A model generated the notes under the pieces. That model saw nothing but the letters and a program-made list of their open reading frames with translations. It was not told the DNA's origin and did not search any database. The translations under genes and the position numbers were made by a program. From Yersinia mollaretii ATCC 43969 (lineage in GTDB: Bacteria > Pseudomonadota > Gammaproteobacteria > Enterobacterales > Enterobacteriaceae), in contig NZ_CP054043.1 in the NCBI RefSeq assembly GCF_013282725.1, positions 3,720,001 through 3,784,000 on the forward strand: 64,000 nt of DNA, written 5' to 3'. The stretch's first letter is position 1, and each line of letters starts with the position of its first letter. Shown here one piece after another: positions 20,326-31,431 of this stretch.

Positions 20326-21444
20326 CTATGATCTGCGGCGACGCCCTTCTCTACTGATGCGATCCCCTAATGGGGAGAATGGCATTAACCGACTGTAAAC
20401 CACCTGATTACGCCCTTGTTTTTTCGCTTGATAAAGCGCTTCATCGGTCATCTTCATTGCTTTGAGCATCGACATGCCCGGTAAATAGAGCGAAGCACCA
20501 ATGGAAATGGTGGTCTTTACTTTTCGGCCGTCAGGCAATTCAACATTTAAATTCTCTACCCGTTGGCAAATGCGCTCAGCAACCGTTTTAATAGTTTGCG
20601 GATCATGGCTATGGGTAATCACAATGAATTCCTCCCCGCCAAAACGACCCACGAAATCCTCATCCCGAACACTTGAAGTCAATAATTTCCCCACTTCAGT
20701 CAATAACAGATCACCCCCATCATGACCATAGGTGTCGTTAACCAATTTGAAGTGGTCAAGATCCAGAATCATTAACCCACAGGCCTGTCGGCTGCTATGG
20801 ATGGTATTTAATCGATAATCAACACTTGCCCGATTATTTAATTGGGTTAATTTGTCGATATTCGCCCGGTTCTTCATTGCAAAATAGGCGTAAATATAGC
20901 GCTCTTTAAAATTCAGAGCATGATAGCAAATAGCCAAACAGAGGGCAGAAATCAACTGATACACCACAATCTGGGTCCATATCAGTGCACTTGGAACAAA
21001 CAGAAGCGCGGCGAGAACGCGATAAAAAGCGATTAAGATAATGGTGATATAAAAAATACGATTACTTTTTTTCTCCCACACTCTGGAGAGTAAAAGAGGA
21101 ATAAAAATGATGGTTATTAAGATATTATCTAACGTGACCCAGCCGGTAAAAGCAAAATTGATCACCAATGCAGTCAAGCTACTCAGCCAGCCGCCATAAA
21201 AAGTGACCAACACAATCGGGATCAATTCAAAACTGTAGAAGAATGAGCCGGAAATAACCCACTGGTCCTGATTCAGGTAGAGCGAAACCAGTCCTGCGAC
21301 CAGACCAAATAAAATACGTTTCCAGACCTCTCCATGATAGGAGAAGGCGCTACTTTTACTTAAAGCAAAATAACTAATAGAGAGAGTTGCATAGGTGACA
21401 CAAACATCCCGATAGAGTGTTGACAGAGATTCTATTTCACTCAT
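20326..21444 (-). CDS. Membrane-bound diguanylate cyclase (GGDEF protein)
   Basis: The 372-residue protein is predicted to make cyclic di-GMP. Five to six hydrophobic segments occupy about residues 15-180, resembling a 5TMR-LYT-like sensor module, followed by a GGDEF domain from about 195 to 350. The domain has DKLTQLNNRASVD, DLDHFKLVNDTYGHDGGD and the active site as GRFGGEEF. An RxxD inhibitory site (RDED) stands five residues before GGEEF, so product inhibition is expected. The Arg-rich tail (SREGRRRRS) is unusual. E. coli has dgcT (ycdT) in this neighbourhood and Yersinia has HmsT elsewhere; orthology to either is not established. Confidence 0.9.
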   Translation of the reverse strand: MSEIESLSTLYRDVCVTYATLSISYFALSKSSAFSYHGEVWKRILFGLVAGLVSLYLNQDQWVISGSFFYSFELIPIVLVTFYGGWLSSLTALVINFAFTGWVTLDNILITIIFIPLLLSRVWEKKSNRIFYITIILIAFYRVLAALLFVPSALIWTQIVVYQLISALCLAICYHALNFKERYIYAYFAMKNRANIDKLTQLNNRASVDYRLNTIHSSRQACGLMILDLDHFKLVNDTYGHDGGDLLLTEVGKLLTSSVRDEDFVGRFGGEEFIVITHSHDPQTIKTVAERICQRVENLNVELPDGRKVKTTISIGASLYLPGMSMLKAMKMTDEALYQAKKQGRNQVVYSRLMPFSPLGDRISREGRRRRS

Positions 21445-22003
21445 GGCGTAGCATCAGTCCTTTGAATTCTCACTGTTGATTTTAACCCACAGTAGCGTGA
21501 CCGATTGCCCATTAATGTTAAACCATATTTAAGACTGAAATTATTCATCGGAATCCCTGAACATTGAGTGTGGATAATAGCCATAGTTTCTAACCTAAAT
21601 CTTAGCTGCGAGATAGGCTTTGTTCCTGAATAATTTCATTATGAGATCTGCCAAGATTGTCCGGCAACAAGATATCGCTGAATCCTGAATGTCTCCCTCT
21701 ACTGCGCCATCATTTTTATCTGGCGGCTTAATATTCATTTTCTGATATTTGGGGGTAAAAGAAAGGGCTAGTAGGGATAATAGTCATTTTTAATATATCC
21801 AGCCGAGAAATTCACTGATCTGCAATGGAACTGTTCATTTAACACCCTTTTTAAAAGAGAGAGTTATCCCAATTCTGACAGAGATTGATATACATCTAGA
21901 TCTCAGTTACCGAATTGGCGTATCGTGGATGTCTGCTACTCGAGACGGACCCTTATTGGCCCGCCATTTATTTTGTCTTTTCTTTATTTGGTTTGCACCT
22001 TAG
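21445..22003. other. Intergenic region between the cyclase gene and dauA
   Basis: This 559-bp stretch separates two divergent genes and is AT-rich. I find no gene, tRNA or repeat in it. It must hold the promoters of both neighbours, but no hexamer pair stands out. Confidence 0.45.
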
Positions 22004-23701
22004 ATGAAAACGCACGGAATTAACGGCATTAGGCCGTTCAGCGCGCTTATTGACGCTTGCTGGCGAGAAACCTATACACTTCAACGACTTCTCAAAGATA
22101 TAATTGCCGGTGTCACGGTCGGTATTATTGCTATTCCGCTGGCGATGGCTTTGGCTATCGCCAGTGGTGTCCCGCCGCAATATGGCTTATATACCTCCGC
22201 TATCGCCGGTATTGTTATTGCAGTGAGTGGCGGCTCCCGCTATAGCGTATCCGGCCCGACGGCGGCCTTTGTCGTTATTCTCTATCCGGTGTCGCAGCAA
22301 TTCGGTTTAGCCGGTTTATTACTGGCGACATTAATATCCGGCCTATTTTTACTCTGCATGGGTTTGGGGCGACTTGGGCGCTTGATTGAATATATTCCAC
22401 TGTCAGTGACCTTGGGTTTCACTTCTGGGATTGGCATCACCATCGCCACCATGCAAGTGAAGGATTTCTTTGGCTTACACCTGACCGAGGTGCCGGAAAA
22501 CTATGTCGGCAAAGTCAGCGCACTGGCGCAAGCCATGCCAACCATTAACTTCAGTGATACGTTAATTGCTACCGTCACGCTGCTGGTATTAGTGCTCTGG
22601 CCACGACTAAAATTAAAGTTACCGGGTCACTTACCGGCTCTGGTGGCGGGTACTGCCGTGATGGGGCTGCTATCACTCTTTGATCATCAGGTCGCGACCA
22701 TTGGTTCGCGCTTTGGCTATTTGCTGGCCGATGGCACTCAGGGCCATGGCATTCCCCCTATCCTGCCGCAATTTGTCTTACCCTGGCATCTCCCTGCCGC
22801 AAATGGGCAGGATTTTGTTTTGGACTGGGCGACCCTTTCCGCATTGCTGCCAGCGGCCTTTTCGATGGCGATGCTGGGGGCGATTGAGTCGCTATTATGC
22901 GCCGTGGTGCTTGATGGTATGACCGGGCAAAAGCATCATTCAAACAACGAGTTAGTGGGTCAGGGATTGGGGAATATGGTCGCGCCATTCTTTGGTGGGA
23001 TCACCGCAACAGCCGCGATTGCCCGTTCTGCGGCGAATGTCCGCGCAGGAGCCACCTCACCGGTATCAGCCATTGTCCATGCCCTGCTGGTGTTATTGGC
23101 CCTATTGGTGCTGGCCCCCATGCTCTCTTATCTGCCGTTGGCGGCAATGGCTTCGCTACTGCTGATTGTGGCTTGGAACATGAGTGAAGCGCATAAGGTC
23201 GTTGATCTCCTGCGCCGTGGGCCGAAAGACGACATTATCGTGATGTTGCTCTGCATGAGCTTAACAGTGTTGTTCGATATGGTGATTGCCATCACGGTGG
23301 GTATTGTGTTGGCCTCACTGCTATTTATGCGGCGTATTGCACGAATGACGCGGTTAAGTGAGATTCCGGCGGCGGTTGACGAGCAAACACTGATATTGCG
23401 GGTGAATGGGCCACTGTTCTTTGCTGCGGCAGAGCGGATATTTAATGAGTTGCTGGGGCGCAGTGAGCATTACCAGACCATTATTCTGCAATGGGATGCC
23501 GTACCGGTGCTGGATGCGGGCGGCTTAAATGCGTTTCTGCGCTTCACAGAGGCTCTGAGCGATGAGCAGCAGCTCATCATCACCGACATTCCTTTCCAAC
23601 CCCTGAAGACGCTGGCAAGAGCTAGAGTGCACCCTATTGAGGGCAAGTTGAGTTTCTACGGCACCCTGCCAGAAGCACTGGCGGCTTTGCAGTCGAAATA
23701 G
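22004..23701 (+). CDS. dauA: SulP-family C4-dicarboxylate transporter DauA (YchM)
   Basis: DauA is an inner-membrane SulP (SLC26) transporter; in E. coli it takes up succinate and other C4-dicarboxylic acids at acidic pH. The 565-residue protein has an N-terminal membrane domain with the family segments AGITVG-like ([21 protein letters not shown], beginning about 31) and [22 protein letters not shown]-terminal cytoplasmic STAS domain follows ([35 protein letters not shown], about 495-511). In E. coli it lies between prs and ychH; here it stands beyond kdsA, a local rearrangement of the same neighbourhood. YPAL copy B sits in its terminator. Confidence 0.93.
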   Translation: MKTHGINGIRPFSALIDACWRETYTLQRLLKDIIAGVTVGIIAIPLAMALAIASGVPPQYGLYTSAIAGIVIAVSGGSRYSVSGPTAAFVVILYPVSQQFGLAGLLLATLISGLFLLCMGLGRLGRLIEYIPLSVTLGFTSGIGITIATMQVKDFFGLHLTEVPENYVGKVSALAQAMPTINFSDTLIATVTLLVLVLWPRLKLKLPGHLPALVAGTAVMGLLSLFDHQVATIGSRFGYLLADGTQGHGIPPILPQFVLPWHLPAANGQDFVLDWATLSALLPAAFSMAMLGAIESLLCAVVLDGMTGQKHHSNNELVGQGLGNMVAPFFGGITATAAIARSAANVRAGATSPVSAIVHALLVLLALLVLAPMLSYLPLAAMASLLLIVAWNMSEAHKVVDLLRRGPKDDIIVMLLCMSLTVLFDMVIAITVGIVLASLLFMRRIARMTRLSEIPAAVDEQTLILRVNGPLFFAAAERIFNELLGRSEHYQTIILQWDAVPVLDAGGLNAFLRFTEALSDEQQLIITDIPFQPLKTLARARVHPIEGKLSFYGTLPEALAALQSK

Positions 23702-23718
23702 CCGTTAGCGCGATCAAA

Positions 23719-23933
23719 AAAGGCAGCCTCAATAGCTGCCTTTCAGACTGATGACAAACCCCGATGACTCGATCGGAAACGGTGAGGACAGACGGAAGAG
23801 TAAAGCGTCCGCGCCACGGATGGCGCGGTTCGAGCCATCAGGGACGATTTTACGGCGTCTTTACGATCCGCCTGTTCTCTCCGCCACTGGCACTTTGTCA
23901 ACAACCTCAAAGGCAGCCTCAATAGCTGCCTTT
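23719..23933. mobile_element. YPAL-type miniature insertion (copy B) inside the dauA terminator, with a 25-bp target duplication
   Basis: The element core (23744-23908, 165 bp) is flanked by perfect 25-bp direct repeats, AAAGGCAGCC-TCAATAGCTGCCTTT at 23719-23743 and 23909-23933. Each repeat is itself a rho-independent terminator hairpin. The core is homologous to 16920-17103. Size, position just after a stop codon, and duplication of a terminator all fit published descriptions of YPAL elements (about 167 bp). Either hairpin can still end dauA transcription, the left one before the element and the right one after it. Confidence 0.85.
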
Positions 23934-23969
23934 TCAATCAGTCAAACATTCATTCGACTTATAGCTCGA

Positions 23970-24015
23970 TATCCGAAGTCATTGGCGTTGGCTGCAACGT
24001 CAAGGACGACGGAGA
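23970..24015. repeat. Core-deleted ERIC remnant forming a hairpin beside kdsA
   Basis: TTGGCGTTG (23982-23990) and CAACGTCAA (23995-24003) form a short inverted repeat. The flank ATATCCGAAGTCA resembles the ATATCCAAACTCA that precedes the arms at 1787-1800, and the arms equal those of the 1749-2028 array. The roughly 75-bp ERIC core is missing. It stands 18 bases past the kdsA stop and may act as part of its 3' end. Confidence 0.6.
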
Positions 24016-24020
24016 TGAGC

Positions 24021-24905
<885 letters not shown>

Positions 24906-24993
24906 TTAATAACAGCAGGTTATGTCAACCGCTCATCGCCGTAGAGGCTGGCCGTTATCGGACCGCAGCGACACAACCGCTATCGAAATAAAA

Positions 24994-25803
24994 TCAGTGC
25001 AATGTGACCCGCTGTTGCTCGATGGAGTGGATCTGCATTTTTATCATTTCAGCGATCGGGTCTTCCGGGCACTGCTCGACAAAATAGCTTAAATCTGAGA
25101 TAGCGATATGATTGCAATCCAATTGGGCATAAATCAGGCCACGGTCGCGGATTTCATAGGGGTCATCGGGATCAAATGCCAATACCGCTTCACTGGCACG
25201 TAGTGCCAACTCCATCTGCTTCTCTTCCATCAATGCGGCTTTCAGCGTGTCGAGCATTTTACGGACAATAATCGTGTTTTCTGCCTCTTCTAAATCTTCA
25301 TCTTCCAACTCGGCGCTCAACCCTAAATTACCTTTGATCCACACCTCCAGCATATGCTCGTTCAGTGTTTCGCCGTTCAGCGGGTTAATTAGCCACATCT
25401 CTTCGTCTAGCCAATCAGCACGAAGAATTAATTGAGTTGGAAAGATAACGGGCATTAAAGGCAAATTCAGTTGATGGGCGATATAGAGGAAAATCACTCC
25501 CAGCGACACCGGGGTTCCCTGCCGCTTATCGAGCACTTTATCCAGCCAAATAGCATCGGAGAGACGATAAACGCCCCCTGCGCCACCAAATTTCCACTGG
25601 CGGTAAAACAGATCGATAAGCACTTCTAATTGCTGATCCTGATTAAGATCGGCAGGCATTGCCGCCCGCGCATCATCGACCAGCTGTTGCAGTTGGTTGC
25701 GTACATCAGCCAGTGGAAAATCTTGTCGAATCTCCTGGGTAACCAGTAACACCCCATCACACAGGGACGCGTTGTTAAATTCGAAATCAGCAATACTACT
25801 CAT
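24994..25803 (-). CDS. sirB1: SirB1 family protein (transglutaminase-like/TPR)
   Basis: The 269-residue protein has the SirB1 N-terminal transglutaminase-like domain. Its conserved stretch GTPVSLGVIFLYIAHQL is at about 95-111, and TPR-like repeats follow toward the C-terminus (ALRASEAVLAFDPDDPYEIRDRGLIYAQL). The role is not settled; sirB was named from an effect on Salmonella invasion gene expression. The start codon overlaps the sirB2 stop by 4 bases, so the pair is translationally coupled. Order and length match E. coli YchA/SirB1. Confidence 0.93.
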   Translation of the reverse strand: MSSIADFEFNNASLCDGVLLVTQEIRQDFPLADVRNQLQQLVDDARAAMPADLNQDQQLEVLIDLFYRQWKFGGAGGVYRLSDAIWLDKVLDKRQGTPVSLGVIFLYIAHQLNLPLMPVIFPTQLILRADWLDEEMWLINPLNGETLNEHMLEVWIKGNLGLSAELEDEDLEEAENTIIVRKMLDTLKAALMEEKQMELALRASEAVLAFDPDDPYEIRDRGLIYAQLDCNHIAISDLSYFVEQCPEDPIAEMIKMQIHSIEQQRVTLH

Positions 25804-26201
25804 AAATATCCCATCAGCAGTGGTAACTTAGTTGTTGCCAGTTTGGCAATCAAATACAGGCAACCCAATGCGAGTATAAAAGCAAGCCAGCGACGACTCT
25901 GGCTGCGGGTGCGCTTACCTAATGCGACATAGCCAAGCAGGATATAGATAATAACGCCAAACAGCTTTTCAGTCAGCCATGTTCCTTGCGGACTGAAAGG
26001 GTAAAATCCAGTGATAAAAATCAGCACAATGCCGCTGACAAATAACAGCGTATCATTGATATGCGGGGTTATTTTCACCCAGCGTTTGTCCATCATAGCT
26101 GAACCGCGACATTTCCAGAAGAAACGTAATACAAACAGCGTAATGCTGATAACCACTGTCAGCAAATGCAAATACTTCATGGCGATATAATCGACCCACA
26201 T
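25800..26201 (-). CDS. sirB2: SirB2 family inner-membrane protein
   Basis: The 133-residue SirB2 (YchQ) protein has four predicted membrane helices and family phrases such as YLHLLTVVISITLFVLRFFW (about 10-29) and PHINDTLLFVSGIVL. It is of unknown function. Its stop overlaps the sirB1 start, and it follows prmC after 42 bases. It might interact with SirB1, but this is inferred only from their coupling. Confidence 0.92.
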   Translation of the reverse strand: MWVDYIAMKYLHLLTVVISITLFVLRFFWKCRGSAMMDKRWVKITPHINDTLLFVSGIVLIFITGFYPFSPQGTWLTEKLFGVIIYILLGYVALGKRTRSQSRRWLAFILALGCLYLIAKLATTKLPLLMGYL

Positions 26202-26243
26202 GACTCTTGCTTCCTTTTTTATACAGAACGGGAATTTTCTTAA

Positions 26244-27074
26244 TTACGCGCCCCATTGCCCCAAAGTAACACGATCATTATTACCATAATCTTTATGGGT
26301 AATTACAGCACTAAAACCCGCTTTTTTAAGGTGTTTTTGGACTGCCTGCGCCTGCTGCCAGCCATGCTCTAACATTAACCAGCCGCCTGCCTCCAGATAA
26401 GCCGGTGCCTGACGGATAATTTCAGCCAGATCGGCCATCCCTTCATCCTCGGCCACCAGCGCACTCTGCGGCTCATAGCGGACATCCCCTTGATTGAGAT
26501 GAAGATCATTGGCATCAATATAGGGAGGATTGCTGGCGATCAGTATGAATTTGCCGCTCACCGATTGAAACCAGCTACTTTGCAGAAAATCAACATTCTC
26601 TATCGCAAGCTTTTCTGCGTTATGACGCGCTAGCGCAACCGCATCCGCTTTAATGTCTACGCCCATCACCGCACAATCTGGCCGTTCGCTGGCCAAGGCC
26701 AAGGCGATGGCCCCCGTACCGGTACCTAAATCCAGAATATGGCAAGGGGTGGAGGGCAAATGCACCAACGCCTGCTCGACCAAGCATTCAGTGTCTGGCC
26801 GGGGGATCAGGGTGGCGGGGGAAACACTCAGTGGCAGTGACCAGAACTCTCGCTCACCCACCAGATAGGCAATTGGCTCACCCTGCTCACGACGAATAGC
26901 CAGTGGCTCTAACACCGCTAACTGTTCGGGAGACAATGGGGTTTCGCCGAAAGCCAATAAATAGGTCCGCGCGCGCCCAGTCACAAAGCTCAACAGAATC
27001 TCAGCATCGCGCTTCGGGCTGTCACTTTGGCTAAAACGGGCTGCCGCTAACGACAGCCACTGTTGGTAATCCAT
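26244..27074 (-). CDS. prmC: Peptide chain release factor N5-glutamine methyltransferase
   Basis: PrmC (HemK) methylates the Gln of the GGQ motif in release factors RF1 and RF2. The 276-residue protein has an N-terminal helical domain, the SAM motif ILDLGTGTGAIALALA (about 113-128), and the hallmark NPPY (SNPPYIDANDLHL) that binds the target glutamine. Its ATG shares one base with the prfA stop (TAATG), so the enzyme is translationally coupled to one of its substrates. The order matches E. coli. Confidence 0.97.
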   Translation of the reverse strand: MDYQQWLSLAAARFSQSDSPKRDAEILLSFVTGRARTYLLAFGETPLSPEQLAVLEPLAIRREQGEPIAYLVGEREFWSLPLSVSPATLIPRPDTECLVEQALVHLPSTPCHILDLGTGTGAIALALASERPDCAVMGVDIKADAVALARHNAEKLAIENVDFLQSSWFQSVSGKFILIASNPPYIDANDLHLNQGDVRYEPQSALVAEDEGMADLAEIIRQAPAYLEAGGWLMLEHGWQQAQAVQKHLKKAGFSAVITHKDYGNNDRVTLGQWGA

Positions 27075-28156
27075 TAATCTTGCTCAGATAGTGCGGAGAG
27101 TTGGTCAGCCTGATACTCCTGCACGATCGGCTGGATCAACATATCCAGTTTACCTTCCATCACTTCATCCAGACGATACAGTGTCAGGTTGATGCGATGA
27201 TCTGTTACGCGCCCCTGCGGGAAGTTATAGGTGCGGTTGCGATCAGAGCGGTCGCCTGTACCCAGCAAGTTGCGGCGCTCAGAAGCTTCCGCCAGTTGGC
27301 GTTTTTGCATTTCGGCAGCACGAATACGTGCGCCCAAGACGGACATCGCCTTGGCTTTGTTTTTGTGTTGCGAACGCTCGTCCTGACACTCCACCACCAG
27401 CCCCGTAGGAATGTGGGTAATACGGATTGCCGAGTCCGTGGTGTTAACGTGCTGCCCGCCCGCCCCTGAAGAGCGGAAAGTATCAATACGCAAATCACCG
27501 GCGTTGATCTCCGGCATTTCAGCTTCAGGAATGGCAGGCATCACCGCGACAGTACAGGCCGAGGTATGAATGCGCCCCTGTGATTCGGTTTCAGGGACAC
27601 GTTGCACACGGTGACCGCCTGACTCGAATTTCAGTTGCCCAAAAGCACCCTCGCCGGAAACCTTGGCAATCACCTCTTTATAGCCGCCGTGCTCACCTTC
27701 GCTGGCGCTCATAATCTCAACTTTCCAGCGGCGAGCTTCGGCATAACGGCTGTACATACGGAACATGTCACCCGCAAAAATAGCGGCTTCGTCGCCACCC
27801 GTCCCAGCACGGATCTCCAGAAAACAGTCGCGCTCATCATCAGGGTCTTTCGGCAACAGCAACAGTTGCAACTGCTGTTCCAGCTCTTCACTGCGCGCTT
27901 TGGCCTCTTTCAACTCTTCCTGTGCCATTTCACGCATTTCGAGATCGTCCAGCATCATTTCTGCGGCTTCAATATCATCCTGCGTACTGCGCCACTCTTT
28001 AAAACAGTTTGTGACGTCAGTCAATTGTGCATACTCACGCGATAACGCGCGGAAACGGTCTTGATCGGCAATCACGCTGGCATCGCCAAGGTACGCCAAC
28101 ACTTCTTCATGGCGCTCTTGTAACGCTTCCAGTTTGGCAACAATAGAAGACTTCAT
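27074..28156 (-). CDS. prfA: Peptide chain release factor 1
   Basis: RF1 recognises UAA and UAG stop codons and triggers peptidyl-tRNA hydrolysis. The 360-residue protein begins [20 protein letters not shown]. It has the RF1-type anticodon mimic PxT region in domain 2 and the catalytic GGQ in [16 protein letters not shown] (about 228-243), the Gln modified by PrmC. The length equals that of E. coli RF1. It lies 31 bases after hemA. Confidence 0.97.
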   Translation of the reverse strand: MKSSIVAKLEALQERHEEVLAYLGDASVIADQDRFRALSREYAQLTDVTNCFKEWRSTQDDIEAAEMMLDDLEMREMAQEELKEAKARSEELEQQLQLLLLPKDPDDERDCFLEIRAGTGGDEAAIFAGDMFRMYSRYAEARRWKVEIMSASEGEHGGYKEVIAKVSGEGAFGQLKFESGGHRVQRVPETESQGRIHTSACTVAVMPAIPEAEMPEINAGDLRIDTFRSSGAGGQHVNTTDSAIRITHIPTGLVVECQDERSQHKNKAKAMSVLGARIRAAEMQKRQLAEASERRNLLGTGDRSDRNRTYNFPQGRVTDHRINLTLYRLDEVMEGKLDMLIQPIVQEYQADQLSALSEQD

Positions 28157-28187
28157 CCGTGGTTTTAAACCCTGTAATTAGAGGAAA

Positions 28188-29450
28188 CTAGTGCTGATCC
28201 AGCCCAAGGCTGTCGCGTAATAATTGCAACCGCTCCATATCGCCATCGCTGGCAGCTTGCTGGAGGGATTTGGTGGGCGCATGAATCAAGCGGTTGGTGA
28301 GCTTATAGGCCAGTTCATTCACCACCTGCTCGATATCAGCACCCTGCTCAATGGCGGCTAATGCTTTAGCGGTCATCTCGCTGCGCACCTGTTCGGCCTG
28401 AGAGCGGTAATCACGAATGGTTTCCACCGCCCCCTGTGCACGCAGCCAGGTCATAAAATTCATGCTTTCCTGTTGTACTATCGACTCGGCCTGAACTGCG
28501 GCGGCCTGACGCTGCGCCATATTGTGCTGAATAATCGCTTGTAAATCATCAACACTGTATAAATAGGCGTTGGACAGTTTACCCACTTCAGGCTCGATAT
28601 CGCGCGGCACCGCAATATCGACAAACAGCATTGGCTGATTGCGGCGGCTTTTAAGTGCCCGCTCGACCATCCCTTTACCAATAATCGGCAGCGGGCTGGC
28701 GGTTGAGCTGATAATGATGTCAGCATCGGCCAGACGCGCGTCAATTTCTGGTAGGGTGATGACTTCCGCGCCCACTTCCGTCGCGAGCGCTTGTGCGCGT
28801 TCGCGGGTACGGTTCGCGATAATCATATGTTTGACTTGATGTTCACGCAGATGACGGGCCACCAGCTCAATGGTTTCACCGGCACCGACCAGCAACACAT
28901 TCAGTTCTGACAGTGACTCAAATATCTGCCGCGCCAAGGTACAGGCGGCAAACGCCACCGAAACGGCGCTAGCACCAATCTCAGTTTCGGTGCGAACTCG
29001 CTTCGCTACCGAGAAGGATTTCTGGAACAACCGCTCCAACTCGCCAGACAGCGATTGGCCGCGCTGAGACTCAGCAAAGGCTTTTTTCACCTGCCCCAGA
29101 ATTTGTGGCTCCCCTAATACCAGGGAGTCCAGCCCACTCGCAACGCGCATCAGATGACTGACGGCGTCATTGCCATGATGCCAGTACAGGCTTTTTTTCA
29201 CTTCGTCTGGGCTGAGTTTATGATAGCTACACAGCCAGGCAATGAGTTGTTCGTGCAGATTTTCTTGCTGTTCGACGCTGAGGTACAGCTCCGTTCGGTT
29301 GCACGTAGACAATACGACACCGCCCTGCACCAACGGCTGTTGGAGCAAGCTAGCAAGTGCCTGATCGATCGATTCCGGTGAAAATGTCACCCGTTCACGT
29401 AACGATACAGGAGCGGTTTTGTGGTTAATGCCTAATGCAAGCAGAGTCAT
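28188..29450 (-). CDS. hemA: Glutamyl-tRNA reductase
   Basis: HemA reduces glutamyl-tRNA to glutamate-1-semialdehyde, the first committed step of tetrapyrrole synthesis. The 420-residue protein begins [21 protein letters not shown] and has the catalytic Cys in [10 protein letters not shown] (C50). The NADPH site is [16 protein letters not shown] (about 188-203), and a C-terminal dimerisation helix region follows. The ATG at 29450 gives the conserved N-terminus; the frame start at 29504 adds 18 unrelated residues. No strong Shine-Dalgarno sequence is visible. It is divergent from lolB, as in E. coli. Confidence 0.96.
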   Translation of the reverse strand: MTLLALGINHKTAPVSLRERVTFSPESIDQALASLLQQPLVQGGVVLSTCNRTELYLSVEQQENLHEQLIAWLCSYHKLSPDEVKKSLYWHHGNDAVSHLMRVASGLDSLVLGEPQILGQVKKAFAESQRGQSLSGELERLFQKSFSVAKRVRTETEIGASAVSVAFAACTLARQIFESLSELNVLLVGAGETIELVARHLREHQVKHMIIANRTRERAQALATEVGAEVITLPEIDARLADADIIISSTASPLPIIGKGMVERALKSRRNQPMLFVDIAVPRDIEPEVGKLSNAYLYSVDDLQAIIQHNMAQRQAAAVQAESIVQQESMNFMTWLRAQGAVETIRDYRSQAEQVRSEMTAKALAAIEQGADIEQVVNELAYKLTNRLIHAPTKSLQQAASDGDMERLQLLRDSLGLDQH

Positions 29451-29813
29451 GGGAACGGCTTCGAGTAATACTGGTGTTAGTATGGATTCTCGTCTGAACC
29501 GCATTCTACTTGATGCGCGAGATCAATAAAAGGCGCAGTGCATCATCCTAAGTATTATCCCAACTTATGCTCAGAATTTGATTATATGCTGTACAACATA
29601 GAACAAGATATTGACGCTCCGCCCTTTGGCCGTTAGCGTGAGCAGCAATATTGCCTGTTTGCGGCACATCATCAGGATCTGCTTTACACTATATTTCTAT
29701 TGCTCTATCAAAACATTGCTCTATCAAAAATAGCGTGTTTCACCCAAAATATAGTGCTCCAGCAGAAACGTGCCGCCAGTGCAAACCCTGCGACCGATAG
29801 GATTTATACTCAT
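29451..29813. other. Divergent promoter region between hemA and lolB
   Basis: This 363-bp region has a short tandem repeat, ATTGCTCTATCAAAA at 29699-29713 and again at 29715-29729 (period 16). Promoters for both operons must lie here. The frame open from 29700 into lolB lacks a family match before 29814. Confidence 0.5.
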
Positions 29814-30437
29814 ATGCCTCAGCGCAAAATCAGTTTTTATCGTCTACTGCCTTTAGCTACCCTGCTGCTAGCCGCCTGTAGCACGACGCCTACCAGTGGC
29901 CCAGCGACCAGCCCGACATCACCACAATGGCGTCAGCATGAGCAACAGTTACAGCAACTCAGCCAATTCCAGACCCGTGGTGCATTCGCGTATATCTCCG
30001 AAAAACAAAAAGTCTATGCCCGCTTCTTCTGGCAACAAACCGCGCCAGAGCGCTACCGCCTGCTGCTGACCAACCCATTGGGGAGCACTGAGCTAGAGTT
30101 GCTGGTGCAACCGGGTGTGACTCAGTTGACGGATAATCAGGGCAAACGCCACGTCAGCGACAATCCACAAGAGATGATTCAGAAATTGACCGGCATGGCG
30201 ATTCCATTGGATAGCTTGCGTCAATGGATTCTGGGCTTACCGGGAGACACCACCGATTTCACCCTCGATGACAAGTACCGCCTGAAACAACTGACTTACA
30301 CGCAAGCGGGTATCACGTGGACGGTGGATTATCAGGAGTACAATACTCAGGTGACACCAGCACTGCCTAGCCGCATGGAATTGAGCCAAGGTGGGCAACG
30401 TATCAAACTGAAAATGGATAATTGGACTGCCAAATAA
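29814..30437 (+). CDS. lolB: Outer membrane lipoprotein receptor LolB
   Basis: LolB receives lipoproteins from periplasmic LolA and inserts them into the outer membrane. The 207-residue precursor has a signal peptide ending LLLAACS, so Cys is the lipidated residue (about residue 20). The mature domain matches E. coli Lol[41 protein letters not shown] (about 92-107, carrying the protruding hydrophobic loop) and [11 protein letters not shown] at the end. ATG 29814 gives the right length. One base separates it from ispE, as expected for the lolB-ispE pair. Confidence 0.96.
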   Translation: MPQRKISFYRLLPLATLLLAACSTTPTSGPATSPTSPQWRQHEQQLQQLSQFQTRGAFAYISEKQKVYARFFWQQTAPERYRLLLTNPLGSTELELLVQPGVTQLTDNQGKRHVSDNPQEMIQKLTGMAIPLDSLRQWILGLPGDTTDFTLDDKYRLKQLTYTQAGITWTVDYQEYNTQVTPALPSRMELSQGGQRIKLKMDNWTAK

Positions 30438-30438
30438 C

Positions 30439-31320
30439 ATGGTTAGCGTAAACCCACAGGTGTGGCCGTCACCGGCAAAACTGAACCTGTTTCTTTATAT
30501 CACTGGGCAGCGGGCAGATGGCTATCATCAACTACAAACGCTGTTCCAGTTTCTTGATTATGGCGACGAACTGACGATTGTACCGCGCGATGACGACCAA
30601 ATTTGCTTATTGACGCCGATCGCGGGCGTGGAGAACGAGCAGAACTTGATCGTCCGAGCCGCACGATTGCTGCAAAAACAGCACGGGGCGACAAAAACAG
30701 CACGGGGCGCGGATATCAGTATCGAAAAACGTTTGCCGATGGGTGGTGGATTGGGCGGCGGCTCTTCCAATGCGGCAACCGTGTTAGTCGCGCTCAATGC
30801 GCTGTGGCAATGTGGCTTATCTGATGACGAATTAGCCACTTTGGGGCTGACATTGGGTGCCGATGTGCCGGTATTTGTACGCGGACATGCCGCTTTTGCC
30901 GAAGGAATTGGTGAGATATTGCAGCCCGCGACACCTGCGGAGAAGTGGTATTTGGTCGCGCACCCCGGTGTAAGCATCCCAACACCCATTATTTTTTCCG
31001 ATCCTGAATTAAAAAGAAATACGCCAGTTCGCCCACTGGCGGCGCTTTTAAGCACTCCTTACGCAAATGATTGCGAACCGATCGCAAGAAAACGTTTTCG
31101 CGAGGTTGAACAGGCTCTTTCATGGCTGTTAGAATACGCACCGTCACGCCTGACCGGAACAGGTGCTTGTGTGTTTGCAGAATTCGACACAGAGTCATCA
31201 GCTCGGCAGGTGTTAAGTATTGCCCCGGAGTGGTTGCACGGTTTTGTCGCTCGTGGTGTGAATGTTTCGCCACTGCATCGTGTCCGCTCTGGAAAATTAG
31301 AAAGCAGTGAGCACAGATAA
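30439..31320 (+). CDS. ispE: 4-diphosphocytidyl-2-C-methyl-D-erythritol kinase
   Basis: IspE phosphorylates CDP-ME in the methylerythritol phosphate route to isoprenoids. The 293-residue GHMP kinase has the substrate Lys in [20 protein letters not shown] (about 9-28), the glycine-rich ATP loop [16 protein letters not shown] (about 97-112), [18 protein letters not shown] and the C-terminal [12 protein letters not shown]. Odd feature: AAAAACAGCACGGGGCG occurs twice (about 30674-30700), 19 bp apart and therefore in two reading frames. The overall frame and length stay intact. Confidence 0.96.
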   Translation: MVSVNPQVWPSPAKLNLFLYITGQRADGYHQLQTLFQFLDYGDELTIVPRDDDQICLLTPIAGVENEQNLIVRAARLLQKQHGATKTARGADISIEKRLPMGGGLGGGSSNAATVLVALNALWQCGLSDDELATLGLTLGADVPVFVRGHAAFAEGIGEILQPATPAEKWYLVAHPGVSIPTPIIFSDPELKRNTPVRPLAALLSTPYANDCEPIARKRFREVEQALSWLLEYAPSRLTGTGACVFAEFDTESSARQVLSIAPEWLHGFVARGVNVSPLHRVRSGKLESSEHR

Positions 31321-31431
31321 CGATTTACAGCGTTATGTAAGGTCGATGTAATGGCCCCACTGACCTTGGGTTCTGAAAATACCTGTCTCACTTGATTGAA
31401 AGCCGGTTCATAATGCTGTTTGTACCGGATA

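Noticed and set aside
30674..30700. Frameshifting duplication that breaks ispE
   Set aside because: The frame continues to the normal C-terminus and the conserved motifs stay in register, so ispE is intact.
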